Assembly: GCF_963675985.1 (NCBI RefSeq) | Contig: NZ_OY780958.1 | Coordinates: forward strand, 310,001-374,000 | DNA from: an uncultured Roseibium sp. | GTDB lineage: Bacteria; Pseudomonadota; Alphaproteobacteria; Rhizobiales; Stappiaceae | Direction of reading: 5' to 3' | DNA length: 64,000 nucleotides | In this document: positions 26,996 to 34,535 of the stretch, in pieces | Layout of the letters: every line of letters starts with the position of its first letter | How positions within the stretch are numbered: position 1 is the stretch's first letter | Made by a program: the position numbers and the translations under genes | Notes under the pieces: generated by a model | What the model was told of the DNA's origin: nothing | The model's database searches: none | The model's input: only the letters and a program-made list of their open reading frames with translations

Positions 26996-27703
26996 ATGAC
27001 GCAGAGTAATAGTATTTTAATGATAATATTGCTTCCTAGGGTTGAAAAATGCTTCGAATCAGAAAAATGTACCTATCATAATTTACAGGTAGAGGATGTG
27101 GTTGGGGAAATGAATCCCAATATTTGTCACGATAGGAAAGTTGCCTTTATTCACAATCCCAAGGCTGCAGGTACTAGCTTCCGCCATTGGTTTGGCATTT
27201 CAGGTCCACATAATCATGGATTCCCAACAATCAACATTCCATTGGAAATATGGCATAGCTATACTTCTATAGTTGTGGTTCGGGACCCTATCGAAAGGGC
27301 TTTATCTGCTTACCGATTCCATACAGACGAAAATTATAATGGAAGCTACTTGCTTAGATACCCGGATTTAAGATCATGGGATCCGAATAAATGGTTTGTA
27401 GAAATGATAAACAATCAGATCTATGTGTTAGCGTGTCAGTACAAATATACTATGCATTTGCAATCCAATAAAAGACCCGATTATCTTTTTCATTTCGAAA
27501 CCATGGATACGAGTGAACTCGCAAAACACTTGGGTATGAAAGAACAATTCCCTGTCAAGAATGCTGGAAAGAACAAGAAGTTTGTAGATCTTTCTGAAGA
27601 TATGTATTATTCACTCGTCGATTATTATAAGGTAGATTATCTTCTTTTTGGATATAAGCCGAAATCATACAGAGAGTTTATGGTTGGTCAGCTGGCTGTG
27701 TAA
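26996..27703 (+). CDS. Sulfotransferase-like protein in an AT-rich islet
   Basis: This protein of up to 235 residues resembles the sulfotransferase-2 family that transfers sulfate from PAPS. The 5'-phosphosulfate loop is visible in AFIHNPKAAGTSFR, and the 3'-phosphate motif in VVVRDPIERALSAYRF. The start is uncertain: an ATG at 27110 has a GGGGA site and would begin a 198-residue protein close to the loop, while the frame opens at 26996 without a ribosome site. Codon use and base composition are strikingly AT-rich compared with neighbouring genes, a sign of horizontal transfer. Target glycan or molecule unknown. Confidence 0.78.
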   Translation: MTQSNSILMIILLPRVEKCFESEKCTYHNLQVEDVVGEMNPNICHDRKVAFIHNPKAAGTSFRHWFGISGPHNHGFPTINIPLEIWHSYTSIVVVRDPIERALSAYRFHTDENYNGSYLLRYPDLRSWDPNKWFVEMINNQIYVLACQYKYTMHLQSNKRPDYLFHFETMDTSELAKHLGMKEQFPVKNAGKNKKFVDLSEDMYYSLVDYYKVDYLLFGYKPKSYREFMVGQLAV

Positions 27704-27852
27704 TTTTTATATTTTGTCATTTTCTACACTTCACGCAGTCTTCTAACATGATGCAGACTTCCTCGAGGCCTGCAGGGCAGGCACGAGTGGAAAGCTCCAC
27801 TGTCACACAGGTATATGACCGCATGAGGTAGACGCGCGGTGCTTCTGCTCCC

Positions 27853-28599
27853 TCACACCTCCCCCATCGCCTTTCGAAACCGACGCACACTCTCCGCAAA
27901 GCCGTAGATCAGGGCATCTGCCGTGAAGCCATGGCCGATGGACATTTCGCGGATGAAGGGGGCGCGGGCGAGCAGGGGTGGGATGTTGGCGACGGTGAGA
28001 TCATGGCCGGCGTTGACGCCTAGGCCGCAGTCTCTTGCCGCTTCCGCGGTGGCGACCACCTTGTCGAGTTCCTTTTCCGCCCGGTCCGGGTCGTCGTAGC
28101 AGGCGCCATAGGGGCCGGTGTAGATTTCGATCCGCTCCGCGCCGAGGCGGGCGGCATGTTCCGGGGCGGACGGGTCCGGATCGCAGAACAGGGACACCGT
28201 GACCGCCCAGTTCTTGGCCGCCGTGATCGCCGCCGCAAGCGCGGACGTGTCGCGATCGAACTGCCAGCCGTGGTCGGAGGTCTGCTGTTCCGGATCGTCG
28301 GGCACGAACAGCACCTGTTCCGGTCGGGCCTCCTCGACGAGCTTCAAAAAGTCGGCGGACGGATAGCCCTCCAGGCAGAGTTCCTTGTTCGGATAACGCT
28401 CCTCGATCAGTTCGGCGAGCTCGTAGACGTCCGTCTTGCGGATATGGCGCTCGTCTGGGCGCGGATGAACCGTGATCCCCTTGGCGCCGGCCTCCATGGC
28501 AATCGCTGACAGCCCGGTCACGCTCGGCCAGGGTAGATCGCGCCGATTGCGGAGCATGGCGACGGCATTAACATTGACGGAAAGGCGGGAGGCGGTCAT
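27853..28599 (-). CDS. pdxJ: Pyridoxine 5'-phosphate synthase
   Basis: This is the last enzyme of the DXP-dependent vitamin B6 route, a TIM-barrel protein of 248 residues, normal for PdxJ. It condenses 3-amino-2-oxopropyl phosphate with 1-deoxy-xylulose-5-phosphate. The conserved features include RLSVNVNAVAMLRN, GAKGITVHPRPDERHI, CLEGYP, GAERIEIYTGPY and the phosphate-binding GLGVNAGHDL. It lies between two AT-rich patches, so a native gene stands between two candidate acquired regions. A perfect palindrome lies about 95 bases upstream of its start. Confidence 0.96.
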   Translation of the reverse strand: MTASRLSVNVNAVAMLRNRRDLPWPSVTGLSAIAMEAGAKGITVHPRPDERHIRKTDVYELAELIEERYPNKELCLEGYPSADFLKLVEEARPEQVLFVPDDPEQQTSDHGWQFDRDTSALAAAITAAKNWAVTVSLFCDPDPSAPEHAARLGAERIEIYTGPYGACYDDPDRAEKELDKVVATAEAARDCGLGVNAGHDLTVANIPPLLARAPFIREMSIGHGFTADALIYGFAESVRRFRKAMGEV

Positions 28600-28693
28600 C
28601 GGGGTCTTCTGGATGTGTCAAGTGGATTTCGGACGGCCTTTGGGCCGGTTTTTATAAGGAATCAGACGGAAGACCGTTGATGTCAAACGGGAA

Positions 28694-28711
28694 ATTGTCC
28701 CTAGGGACAAT
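28694..28711. promoter_or_regulatory. Perfect 18-base palindrome upstream of pdxJ
   Basis: ATTGTCCCTAGGGACAAT is a perfect palindrome, 95 bases before the pdxJ start and 20 bases past the stop of the small gene at 28731. It could be an operator of pdxJ or part of a terminator of the small gene, but there is no loop and only a short T run. Confidence 0.5.
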
Positions 28712-28730
28712 GGCTGTCCAAGATTCCGAC

Positions 28731-28973
28731 TTAGACTCTGACCTTAGACCGGAGCGCTTCCTTGGCCGATTGAATTGCCGTTAACAGCTGATCCAACGGG
28801 ACGCTTAGCTTGTCCTTATGGATAGCCGCAGGAAATATTTCGAGAAGAATATCCGATATCCCGTTGTCCTGGTTCAGCTTGCATACAAGGTCGCCGTTCC
28901 AGTAAATGTCCGCAGTCAATTGCTCATAGTCACTGTCGCTCGCGAGAAGTATTTTAATTCCACTACTGTTCAT
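28731..28973 (-). CDS. Small hypothetical protein
   Basis: This 80-residue protein has a regular alpha-beta composition (YEQLTADIYWNGDLVCKLNQDNG, then a helical C-terminus LDQLLTAIQSAKEALRS). The N-terminal segment resembles small conserved proteins of Hyphomicrobiales that I cannot name. A weak GGA site precedes the ATG. The surrounding DNA is more AT-rich than average. It is a real gene candidate, but the function is unknown. Confidence 0.55.
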   Translation of the reverse strand: MNSSGIKILLASDSDYEQLTADIYWNGDLVCKLNQDNGISDILLEIFPAAIHKDKLSVPLDQLLTAIQSAKEALRSKVRV

Positions 28974-29457
28974 GATGTTGTCCGTTTTCTGCTGGGTCTT
29001 AAGCGGTATGGTGTGAAGGGGATAACGAACGGTGCTTCAATATTTACAATGATCCCGGCGCAGATTCTGGTTTTTATGTATTTATCTTCTATCACGCAGA
29101 GTCATGCGAGAGCAAGTATATGTATAACAATTAATCTAATATTCAAGAATATAAAATGAAGATCGCCTTTTTTTCTTGAAAATACCGTCCAAAAATTAGG
29201 AAACAAGTATTAATGACCATGGGTGAATACTTTTAATAAACATCGTGAGGCAAAATTTAAGTATTAGATTACGTAAGGTTTTTCATTTTTATTTTGGCAT
29301 TCCTTGCTTTCTGTAAGTTTGGCGATTGTAATTATGAATAATTAATCTTCAGTATTCGCTCTAATAATACGATATAAATTAAATATATATTTTGTTGTTA
29401 ACTGGTGATTATTTTTCTTTTTGGATGTTTTTACTAAATATTGATCTGGGGGAATTC
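28974..29457. other. AT-rich intergenic region before the chemoreceptor
   Basis: About 484 bases of strongly AT-rich DNA lie between the small gene and the chemoreceptor. The chemoreceptor promoter must lie here. An imperfect repeat AAGTATT...AATACTT is near 29203-29235. The frames present show no family resemblance and I see no RNA gene. Confidence 0.4.
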
Positions 29458-31143
29458 ATGTTTAATTTATCAAGTGTGCGCGGACGTCTGCTTCTTGTAA
29501 CGGCAGGTGTTGTTTTTGGTTTCTGTGTCATGGTTGCAGTCGCGTGGGTTTCGGCGCGCAAGAGCGAGCAGGCCATGGAGGACGTGGAAAGGCTCAGCGC
29601 CAGTCTCTCGGTGGTTGAGCGCATGCGCCTGGCGAATGTCGAACTCGTTCTGGCAGCCATGGACACCATCGTTGACAAGGACGAAGGTAAGGTTCTGCCC
29701 GAGCGCGCTCAGGCCATCGAGGATGCGATCGAGAAGATCCGGGACGGCATCGAAACTGCCAGGAAGACCGCTGACGCAATCGGTCAGCCGGACCTGATGG
29801 CCACGTTCGAAACGGACCTTGCCACGGTCGCCAAGGCAATCCAGGTCGACCTCAAGGCGATGATCGAGGCAAATGCCTCGAGCGAAGAATTCACCAAGCT
29901 CGACGATGCCATTGATGGCGGCGGAGAAAACATGATCGGTGCTCTGTCGACCATTTCGGAAAAGGGCGGGGAGGTCTTGAAGGAAACCATTGCAAGTGCG
30001 AATTCGACAGCGGCGATGGCCCGGTTTGCGCAGATCGGCACGGCCCTTCTGGCGATCCTGCTGATTGCACCCGCCATGCTGTTCGTAGTCCGCTCCATTA
30101 CCACACCGCTGACCCGGCTTCGGGAAAACATGGTCCAGCTCGCCGATGGAGAGCTTGAAATCGATATTGTCGATGCCGGCCGGAGAGACGAGATCGGTCA
30201 TATGGCTCGCGCCGTCGAGGTCTTCCGCGATAATGCCCGCGAGCAGTCCAGGCTATCGCTGGCAAGCGAAGCCGAGCAGTTGCAGAAGGCGCAGCGGCAG
30301 GAGCGGGTCGACGGTTTGATCGCCGCCTTCCGCACCAATGTGCTGGAGCGTTTGAGCACGGTCGGGGCCAATACCGAGAAAATGGAAGAGACAGCCGCCG
30401 CGCTGACGGAGGTCGCCAATGCGACCAATCAGCAGGCCAGCGATGCATCTGCCGCTTCCCAGCAGGCTTCGAGCAATGTCCAGACGGTGGCTGCCGCAGC
30501 TGAGGAACTTTCAGCCTCGATTTCCGAAATCGAACGACAGGTGGAACAGACCACAAAAATTGTCGGTGAAGCCACGGGCTCCGCCCAGGAGACCAATGAC
30601 AAGGTGGCGAGCCTTGCAAGTGCGGCCCAGAAGATCGGCGATGTCGTTTCCCTCATTCAGGCCATTGCCGAGCAGACCAACCTGCTGGCGCTGAACGCGA
30701 CCATCGAGGCCGCCCGGGCGGGCGATGCCGGCAAGGGGTTCGCGGTCGTTGCTGCGGAGGTCAAGGAACTTGCGACGCAGACGTCCAAGGCGACAGAAGA
30801 TATCAGCCAGCAGATTTCGTCGATCCAGGGATCGACCGATCAGGCGGTGGAAGCGATTGGCGCTATTGCGGAAAAGATCGAGAGCGTCAACGCGTTCACG
30901 ACCACGATCGCCGCCGCCGTGCGCCAACAGGGCGATGCGACCGGCGAGATTTCGGAAAACGTCAACCAGGCTGCCGTGGGCACTCAGCATGCGACCGACA
31001 ATATCGCCGGCGTGACGGGGGCGGCGTCCAGGGCGACCGCCTCCGCGGAAGACGTCCGTATCGTCTCCGGTGACATGGCCGTTCAGGCCCAGGCGCTGCA
31101 GGAGGCGATCAACACCTTCCTGGAGGATGTCGCCGCGGCCTAG
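29458..31143 (+). CDS. Methyl-accepting chemotaxis protein
   Basis: This 561-residue transmembrane chemoreceptor is called from the ATG at 29458, which follows GGGGG; the longer frame from 29392 is unlikely. The first transmembrane helix covers about residues 10-32, a mostly helical periplasmic sensor of about 150 residues follows, and the second helix is TALLAILLIAPAMLFVV. A HAMP domain (SITTPLTRLRENMVQLADGEL) and a long cytoplasmic signalling domain follow. The tip is AEQTNLLALNATIEAARAG, the CheA/CheW-binding hairpin. There is no C-terminal NWETF-like pentapeptide. No other chemotaxis genes lie nearby. The gene follows an AT-rich region and ends at a strong terminator. Confidence 0.95.
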   Translation: MFNLSSVRGRLLLVTAGVVFGFCVMVAVAWVSARKSEQAMEDVERLSASLSVVERMRLANVELVLAAMDTIVDKDEGKVLPERAQAIEDAIEKIRDGIETARKTADAIGQPDLMATFETDLATVAKAIQVDLKAMIEANASSEEFTKLDDAIDGGGENMIGALSTISEKGGEVLKETIASANSTAAMARFAQIGTALLAILLIAPAMLFVVRSITTPLTRLRENMVQLADGELEIDIVDAGRRDEIGHMARAVEVFRDNAREQSRLSLASEAEQLQKAQRQERVDGLIAAFRTNVLERLSTVGANTEKMEETAAALTEVANATNQQASDASAASQQASSNVQTVAAAAEELSASISEIERQVEQTTKIVGEATGSAQETNDKVASLASAAQKIGDVVSLIQAIAEQTNLLALNATIEAARAGDAGKGFAVVAAEVKELATQTSKATEDISQQISSIQGSTDQAVEAIGAIAEKIESVNAFTTTIAAAVRQQGDATGEISENVNQAAVGTQHATDNIAGVTGAASRATASAEDVRIVSGDMAVQAQALQEAINTFLEDVAAA

Positions 31144-31173
31144 TCCGTCGTCATCCGGATCGAATGCGGTAAA

Positions 31174-31201
31174 CCCCTCTCCGGGCGGAGAGGGGTTTTT
31201 T
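31174..31201 (+). terminator. Rho-independent terminator of the chemoreceptor gene
   Basis: A 9-bp stem (CCCCTCTCC with GGAGAGGGG, GGGC loop) followed by six T residues. The gene serA converges on it from the other side. Confidence 0.92.
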
Positions 31202-31208
31202 ATTGGGC

Positions 31209-32453
31209 TTACACCCGGTTCAGCAGCCGGGCCCGGATGGTATTCGGCAAGGCGCGGATTTCCTCCAGGATGTTCTCGGAGTTTTCGACGGGGCTGTCCA
31301 CGTCGACCACCACATAGCCGATATCCCGGTAGGACTGCAGATACTGGGCGCAGATGTTGAGCTCGTGCCGGGCGAACAGGTCGTTGAGGGTGCGCATGGC
31401 GCCGGGCGCGTTGTGGTGCACCTGGATGAAGCGGGTGGCGTCGGTGCCCTTGGGCAGTTGCACGGCCGGGAAGTTGACCGCGCCGATGGTGGAGCCGACG
31501 TCCGAATATTCCACCAGCCGCTTGGAGACTTCCTCGCCGATCCGATCCTGGGCCTCTTCGGTCGAGCCTCCGACATGGGGGGTCAGGATCACGTTGTCGA
31601 GGGCGCGCAGCGGGCTGACGAATTCGTCCTTGTTGGACTTCGGTTCCACGGGGAAGACGTCGATGGCCGCGCCGGCCAGGTGATCGTTCTTCAGCGCCGC
31701 TGCCAGGGCGTCGATGTCGACCACCTTGCCGCGGGCGTTGTTGATGAGGAAGGCGCCCTTCTTCATCTTCGCGATTTCCGTCGCGGTGATCATGTTGCGG
31801 GTCGCGGGCGTGTCCGGCACGTGCAACGACACCACGTCCGACTGTTCCAGCAGCTCATCGAGGCTTTCGGACGGCAAGACGTTGCCGTGCTGCAGCTTGT
31901 CGGTCAGGTCGAAGAAGATCACCCGCATGCCCATGGCTTCGCCCAGATTGGCGAGCTGGGTGCCGATGTTGCCGTAGCCGACGATACCCAGCGTCTTGCC
32001 GCGCACCTCGTGGGAGCCGACGGCACTCTTCATCCACTTGCCCTGATGGGCGGCGGTGGATTTGGGGAAGATACCGCGCATCAGCATGACGGTTTCGGCA
32101 ATCGTCAGCTCGGCGACGGAGCGGGTGTTGGAGAACGGCGCGTTGAAGACCGGAATGCCGCGGATCAGTGTGGCGTCCAGATCGACCTGGTTTGTGCCGA
32201 CGGAAAAGCAGCCGACGGCCACCAGCGTTTTCGCCGCTTCCAGCACCTCTTCGGTCAGCTGGGTACGCGACCGGATGCCGACCACATGGACGTTCTGGAT
32301 CTTTTCAATCAGGGCGTCCTTGTCGAGGGCGGTCGAAAGCAGCTCGACATTGGTGTAGCCGGCTTTTTCCAGAATTGCGTGCGCGGTCGGGGAAATCCCC
32401 TCCAGCAGCAGCCAGCGAATCTGGTTTTTCGGTCGGGAGAGACCGTGGATCAT
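31209..32453 (-). CDS. serA: Phosphoglycerate dehydrogenase (SerA with ACT domain)
   Basis: This first enzyme of serine synthesis oxidises 3-phosphoglycerate with NAD+. The protein has 414 residues from the ATG at 32453 (AGGAAGG upstream), the short form that resembles E. coli SerA. Motifs are GIVGYGNIGTQLANLG (nucleotide fold), NNARGKVVDIDAL (catalytic Arg), a Glu in FPVEP and the His in ILTPHVGGSTEEAQ. The C-terminal ACT domain, ending around IGYVVVDVDSPVEN, is the likely site of serine inhibition. It converges on the chemoreceptor terminator and follows the arylamine N-acetyltransferase gene by 158 bases. Confidence 0.96.
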   Translation of the reverse strand: MIHGLSRPKNQIRWLLLEGISPTAHAILEKAGYTNVELLSTALDKDALIEKIQNVHVVGIRSRTQLTEEVLEAAKTLVAVGCFSVGTNQVDLDATLIRGIPVFNAPFSNTRSVAELTIAETVMLMRGIFPKSTAAHQGKWMKSAVGSHEVRGKTLGIVGYGNIGTQLANLGEAMGMRVIFFDLTDKLQHGNVLPSESLDELLEQSDVVSLHVPDTPATRNMITATEIAKMKKGAFLINNARGKVVDIDALAAALKNDHLAGAAIDVFPVEPKSNKDEFVSPLRALDNVILTPHVGGSTEEAQDRIGEEVSKRLVEYSDVGSTIGAVNFPAVQLPKGTDATRFIQVHHNAPGAMRTLNDLFARHELNICAQYLQSYRDIGYVVVDVDSPVENSENILEEIRALPNTIRARLLNRV

Positions 32454-32611
32454 GGCGAGGGCCTTCCTGATGGGATTTGGCAGGAACCTGTCTGAAGCCG
32501 GAGGGCCGATCGCGGCCGTCCGGGCGCGCACATATACGCAAAGACTCAGGGAGGCGTCTACCGCTCACACCCCTGTCATTCGCGATTGCGACATAAAAAC
32601 ACGGGAATCCG

Positions 32612-33430
32612 TCAGGTGAGGGGCGGGTGAAGCTCGTTCATCCGTGACCAGAGCGCGTCGATGGTGTCCACGTCATAGCCAAGACCCAGAACGCCGGTGA
32701 CATAGCTGTGAAACGCGTCGCGATCCGTTATCTGCCAGGCCTCGCCGGTGCCGTCGTCCTTGCGACGGGCCGTGCCGTTCAGGAAACTGAAGCGGCCGCC
32801 GTCCGTCAGACGGAAGAAGATCAGGTTTTCGACGAAAGGCTTCTGGATCCAGGTGGCGCAGATGTAGTTCGCGGCCACAATGTCGGGGAAGGTGGGCAGC
32901 ATCCGGTCGAAGCTGTAGAGCTCGAACCAGCCGTCCGGCATGTCCCGTTCCAGAACCTGTTCCTGCGCCTCGTCATCGAAGCGGATGCGGAAACCCTGGC
33001 CGCGAATGGTCTGCGGCTCCGTTGTCTCCAGGCTGATCGGTTCGGCCGGAGCAGGTCCGCCGAAACCGCAATCGGTTAGCCATTCCTTGCTGTCTATGGT
33101 CACAACGAAGGCCAGATGGCTTCTGTTGCGTCCTTCCGGCGGTCCCTTGCGCACACGGGCCAGCACCGGCCGGGCGGAAAAGCCGATCGCGGTAAGCGCT
33201 TCGCCGAACAGCGTGTTCTGCTCGAAGCAATAGCCGCCAAGCCGGTTCTCGACGATCTTTTTCCAGACCGCTTCGGAACGGACGTCCGGGATCTGCCCCA
33301 GGAACGGCAGCACGTTTTCAAACGGAATGGCCGCCATGTGGTGGGACTGCAGGGCGCGCAGGCCGTCCAGCGTGGGTTCGCAGCCGGTGAGGCCAATGCG
33401 GCGGAGGTAGGTTTGGAGATCGAATGTCAT
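32612..33430 (-). CDS. nat: Arylamine N-acetyltransferase
   Basis: This 272-residue NAT transfers acetyl from acetyl-CoA to arylamines, hydrazines or arylhydroxylamines. The thiol protease-like triad is complete: Cys68 in RLGGYCFEQN, His105 in NRSHLAFVV and Asp120 in LTDCGFGG. The N-terminus ALQSHHMAAIPFENV is typical. It lies downstream of ilvH on the same strand after 53 bases, which contain a hairpin. The ilv operon could therefore be read into it, though a functional link to branched-chain amino acid synthesis is not evident. Confidence 0.94.
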   Translation of the reverse strand: MTFDLQTYLRRIGLTGCEPTLDGLRALQSHHMAAIPFENVLPFLGQIPDVRSEAVWKKIVENRLGGYCFEQNTLFGEALTAIGFSARPVLARVRKGPPEGRNRSHLAFVVTIDSKEWLTDCGFGGPAPAEPISLETTEPQTIRGQGFRIRFDDEAQEQVLERDMPDGWFELYSFDRMLPTFPDIVAANYICATWIQKPFVENLIFFRLTDGGRFSFLNGTARRKDDGTGEAWQITDRDAFHSYVTGVLGLGYDVDTIDALWSRMNELHPPLT

Positions 33431-33444
33431 GTCAGACGCTTAGC

Positions 33445-33474
33445 GCCCGCCGCCCGATTTCACAAGCGGCGGGC
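33445..33474 (-). terminator. Hairpin between ilvH and nat
   Basis: A 9-bp perfect stem (GCCCGCCGC with GCGGCGGGC, 12-base loop) lies just after the ilvH stop. There is no T run, so it may be a partial terminator or mRNA stabiliser. Confidence 0.4.
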
Positions 33475-33483
33475 AATCGGTGA

Positions 33484-34059
33484 TCAAAGCCCTTCGGCGC
33501 CGCGCTGGACGGCGGCGACACCGGTGCGGGAGACTTCCACCAGGCCGAGCGGTTTCATGATGGCGACGAATTGCTCGATCTTGGAGCTGCGGCCGGTGAT
33601 CTCGAAGACGAAATGTTCCGTCGTCGCGTCGATGACCCGTGCGCGGAAGGCGTCACCCAGGCGCAGGGCCTCAAGGCGCTTCTCGCCGGTGCCGGCGACC
33701 TTCACCAGAGCCAGCTCCCGCTCCAGCGGCTTTTCCTGGTTGGCCATCTGCGCCTCAACCGTGAGATCGGTCACCCGGTGGACGGGCACCAGCCGGTCGA
33801 GCTGGTTGCGGATCTGCTCGATCACCATGGGTGTGCCGGTGGTGACGATGGTGATCCGCGACAGGTGCCGTTCGTGCTCGGTTTCGGAAACCGTCAGGCT
33901 GTCGATGTTGTAGCCGCGGCCGGAGAACAGGCCGATGACCCGGGCGAGAACGCCCGGTTCGTTATCGACGAGAACGGAGAGCGTATGGGTCTCGATCTTG
34001 TCGCTGACCTCGGCCATGAAATAGATGGACGGGGCGGTCGGGTTTAGCTGTGCGTTCAT
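33484..34059 (-). CDS. ilvH: Acetolactate synthase small subunit
   Basis: This is the regulatory subunit of acetohydroxyacid synthase, 191 residues. The N-terminal ACT domain has HTLSVLVDNEPGVLARVIGLFSGRGYNIDSL, the valine-sensing fold, and the second domain covers the remainder (KPLERELALVKV, then GLVEVSRTGVAAVQRG). It starts four bases inside the stop of the membrane-protein gene (ATGA), so translation is coupled to it. Together with ilvB it makes the first enzyme of branched-chain amino acid synthesis, and it confers feedback control. Confidence 0.96.
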   Translation of the reverse strand: MNAQLNPTAPSIYFMAEVSDKIETHTLSVLVDNEPGVLARVIGLFSGRGYNIDSLTVSETEHERHLSRITIVTTGTPMVIEQIRNQLDRLVPVHRVTDLTVEAQMANQEKPLERELALVKVAGTGEKRLEALRLGDAFRARVIDATTEHFVFEITGRSSKIEQFVAIMKPLGLVEVSRTGVAAVQRGAEGL

Positions 34060-34526
34060 GAGCTTGGCTTTCTTTTTGACGCCGGTTCAAGCTTCGATTT
34101 TGCCAACGCGGCCAGCAAGAGCGCGCAAATCAAAACGGGAACCAGGAAATAGGAAATGAGGATCAAGGCGTTCTCCTGAGCGACCAGAGAGGTGCCGTAG
34201 GACTGGTAATCGGCTCCGCACGGGGTCCCGAAACGCATGACGTTGAGCCATGTTTCGCGTGTCGTTATGAGCATCGCCGTCGCAAGGAACAACGGCAGCA
34301 GACCCAGGAAAACCGGCTGTCCGGTTTCGAAACGTTTCGCCGTGCGAAAGAAAAAGGCGCTGCCGGCCACAGAGATAGCGAGCGGGGCGGCGCTGAAGAC
34401 TGCCCCGGTGACAGCTGGTCCGTTGTCTCCCTGGGTACAGGTTCCGGTGAAGGTACCGAGAAGCTGTAGGATCCAGGAAACAGCCAACGCGACCGTCACC
34501 GCTATCGTTGTGACCAAACCCGCCAT
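34056..34526 (-). CDS. Unknown membrane protein embedded between ilvB and ilvH
   Basis: This 156-residue protein has four hydrophobic segments: VTTIAVTVALAVSWILQLL, FSAAPLAISVAGSAFFF, GLLPLFLATAMLI and ILISYFLVPVLICALLLAAL. Between the first two it has a short loop with CTQGDNGP, and after the third helix RETWLNVMRFGTPCG with a second cysteine that could form a disulfide across the periplasm. I recognise no family. It starts 9 bases after the ilvB stop behind AAGGA and overlaps the ilvH start by four bases, so it is locked in the ilv operon. A role in amino acid transport or sensing is conceivable but unproven. Confidence 0.8.
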   Translation of the reverse strand: MAGLVTTIAVTVALAVSWILQLLGTFTGTCTQGDNGPAVTGAVFSAAPLAISVAGSAFFFRTAKRFETGQPVFLGLLPLFLATAMLITTRETWLNVMRFGTPCGADYQSYGTSLVAQENALILISYFLVPVLICALLLAALAKSKLEPASKRKPSS

Positions 34527-34535
34527 CTCGCGTCC

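Noticed and set aside
28634..28653. CGGCC/GGCCG hairpin followed by TTTTT on the plus strand
   Set aside because: The stem is only five base pairs and there is no plus-strand gene immediately upstream to terminate.
26731..28730. Possible defence island or mobile element around the AT-rich islet
   Set aside because: No nuclease, helicase, transposase, integrase or inverted terminal repeat was found; only a sulfotransferase-like gene and pdxJ are supported.
28818..29159. 113-residue plus-strand frame across the AT-rich patch
   Set aside because: No ribosome site, no family resemblance, and it overlaps the better-supported small minus-strand gene.
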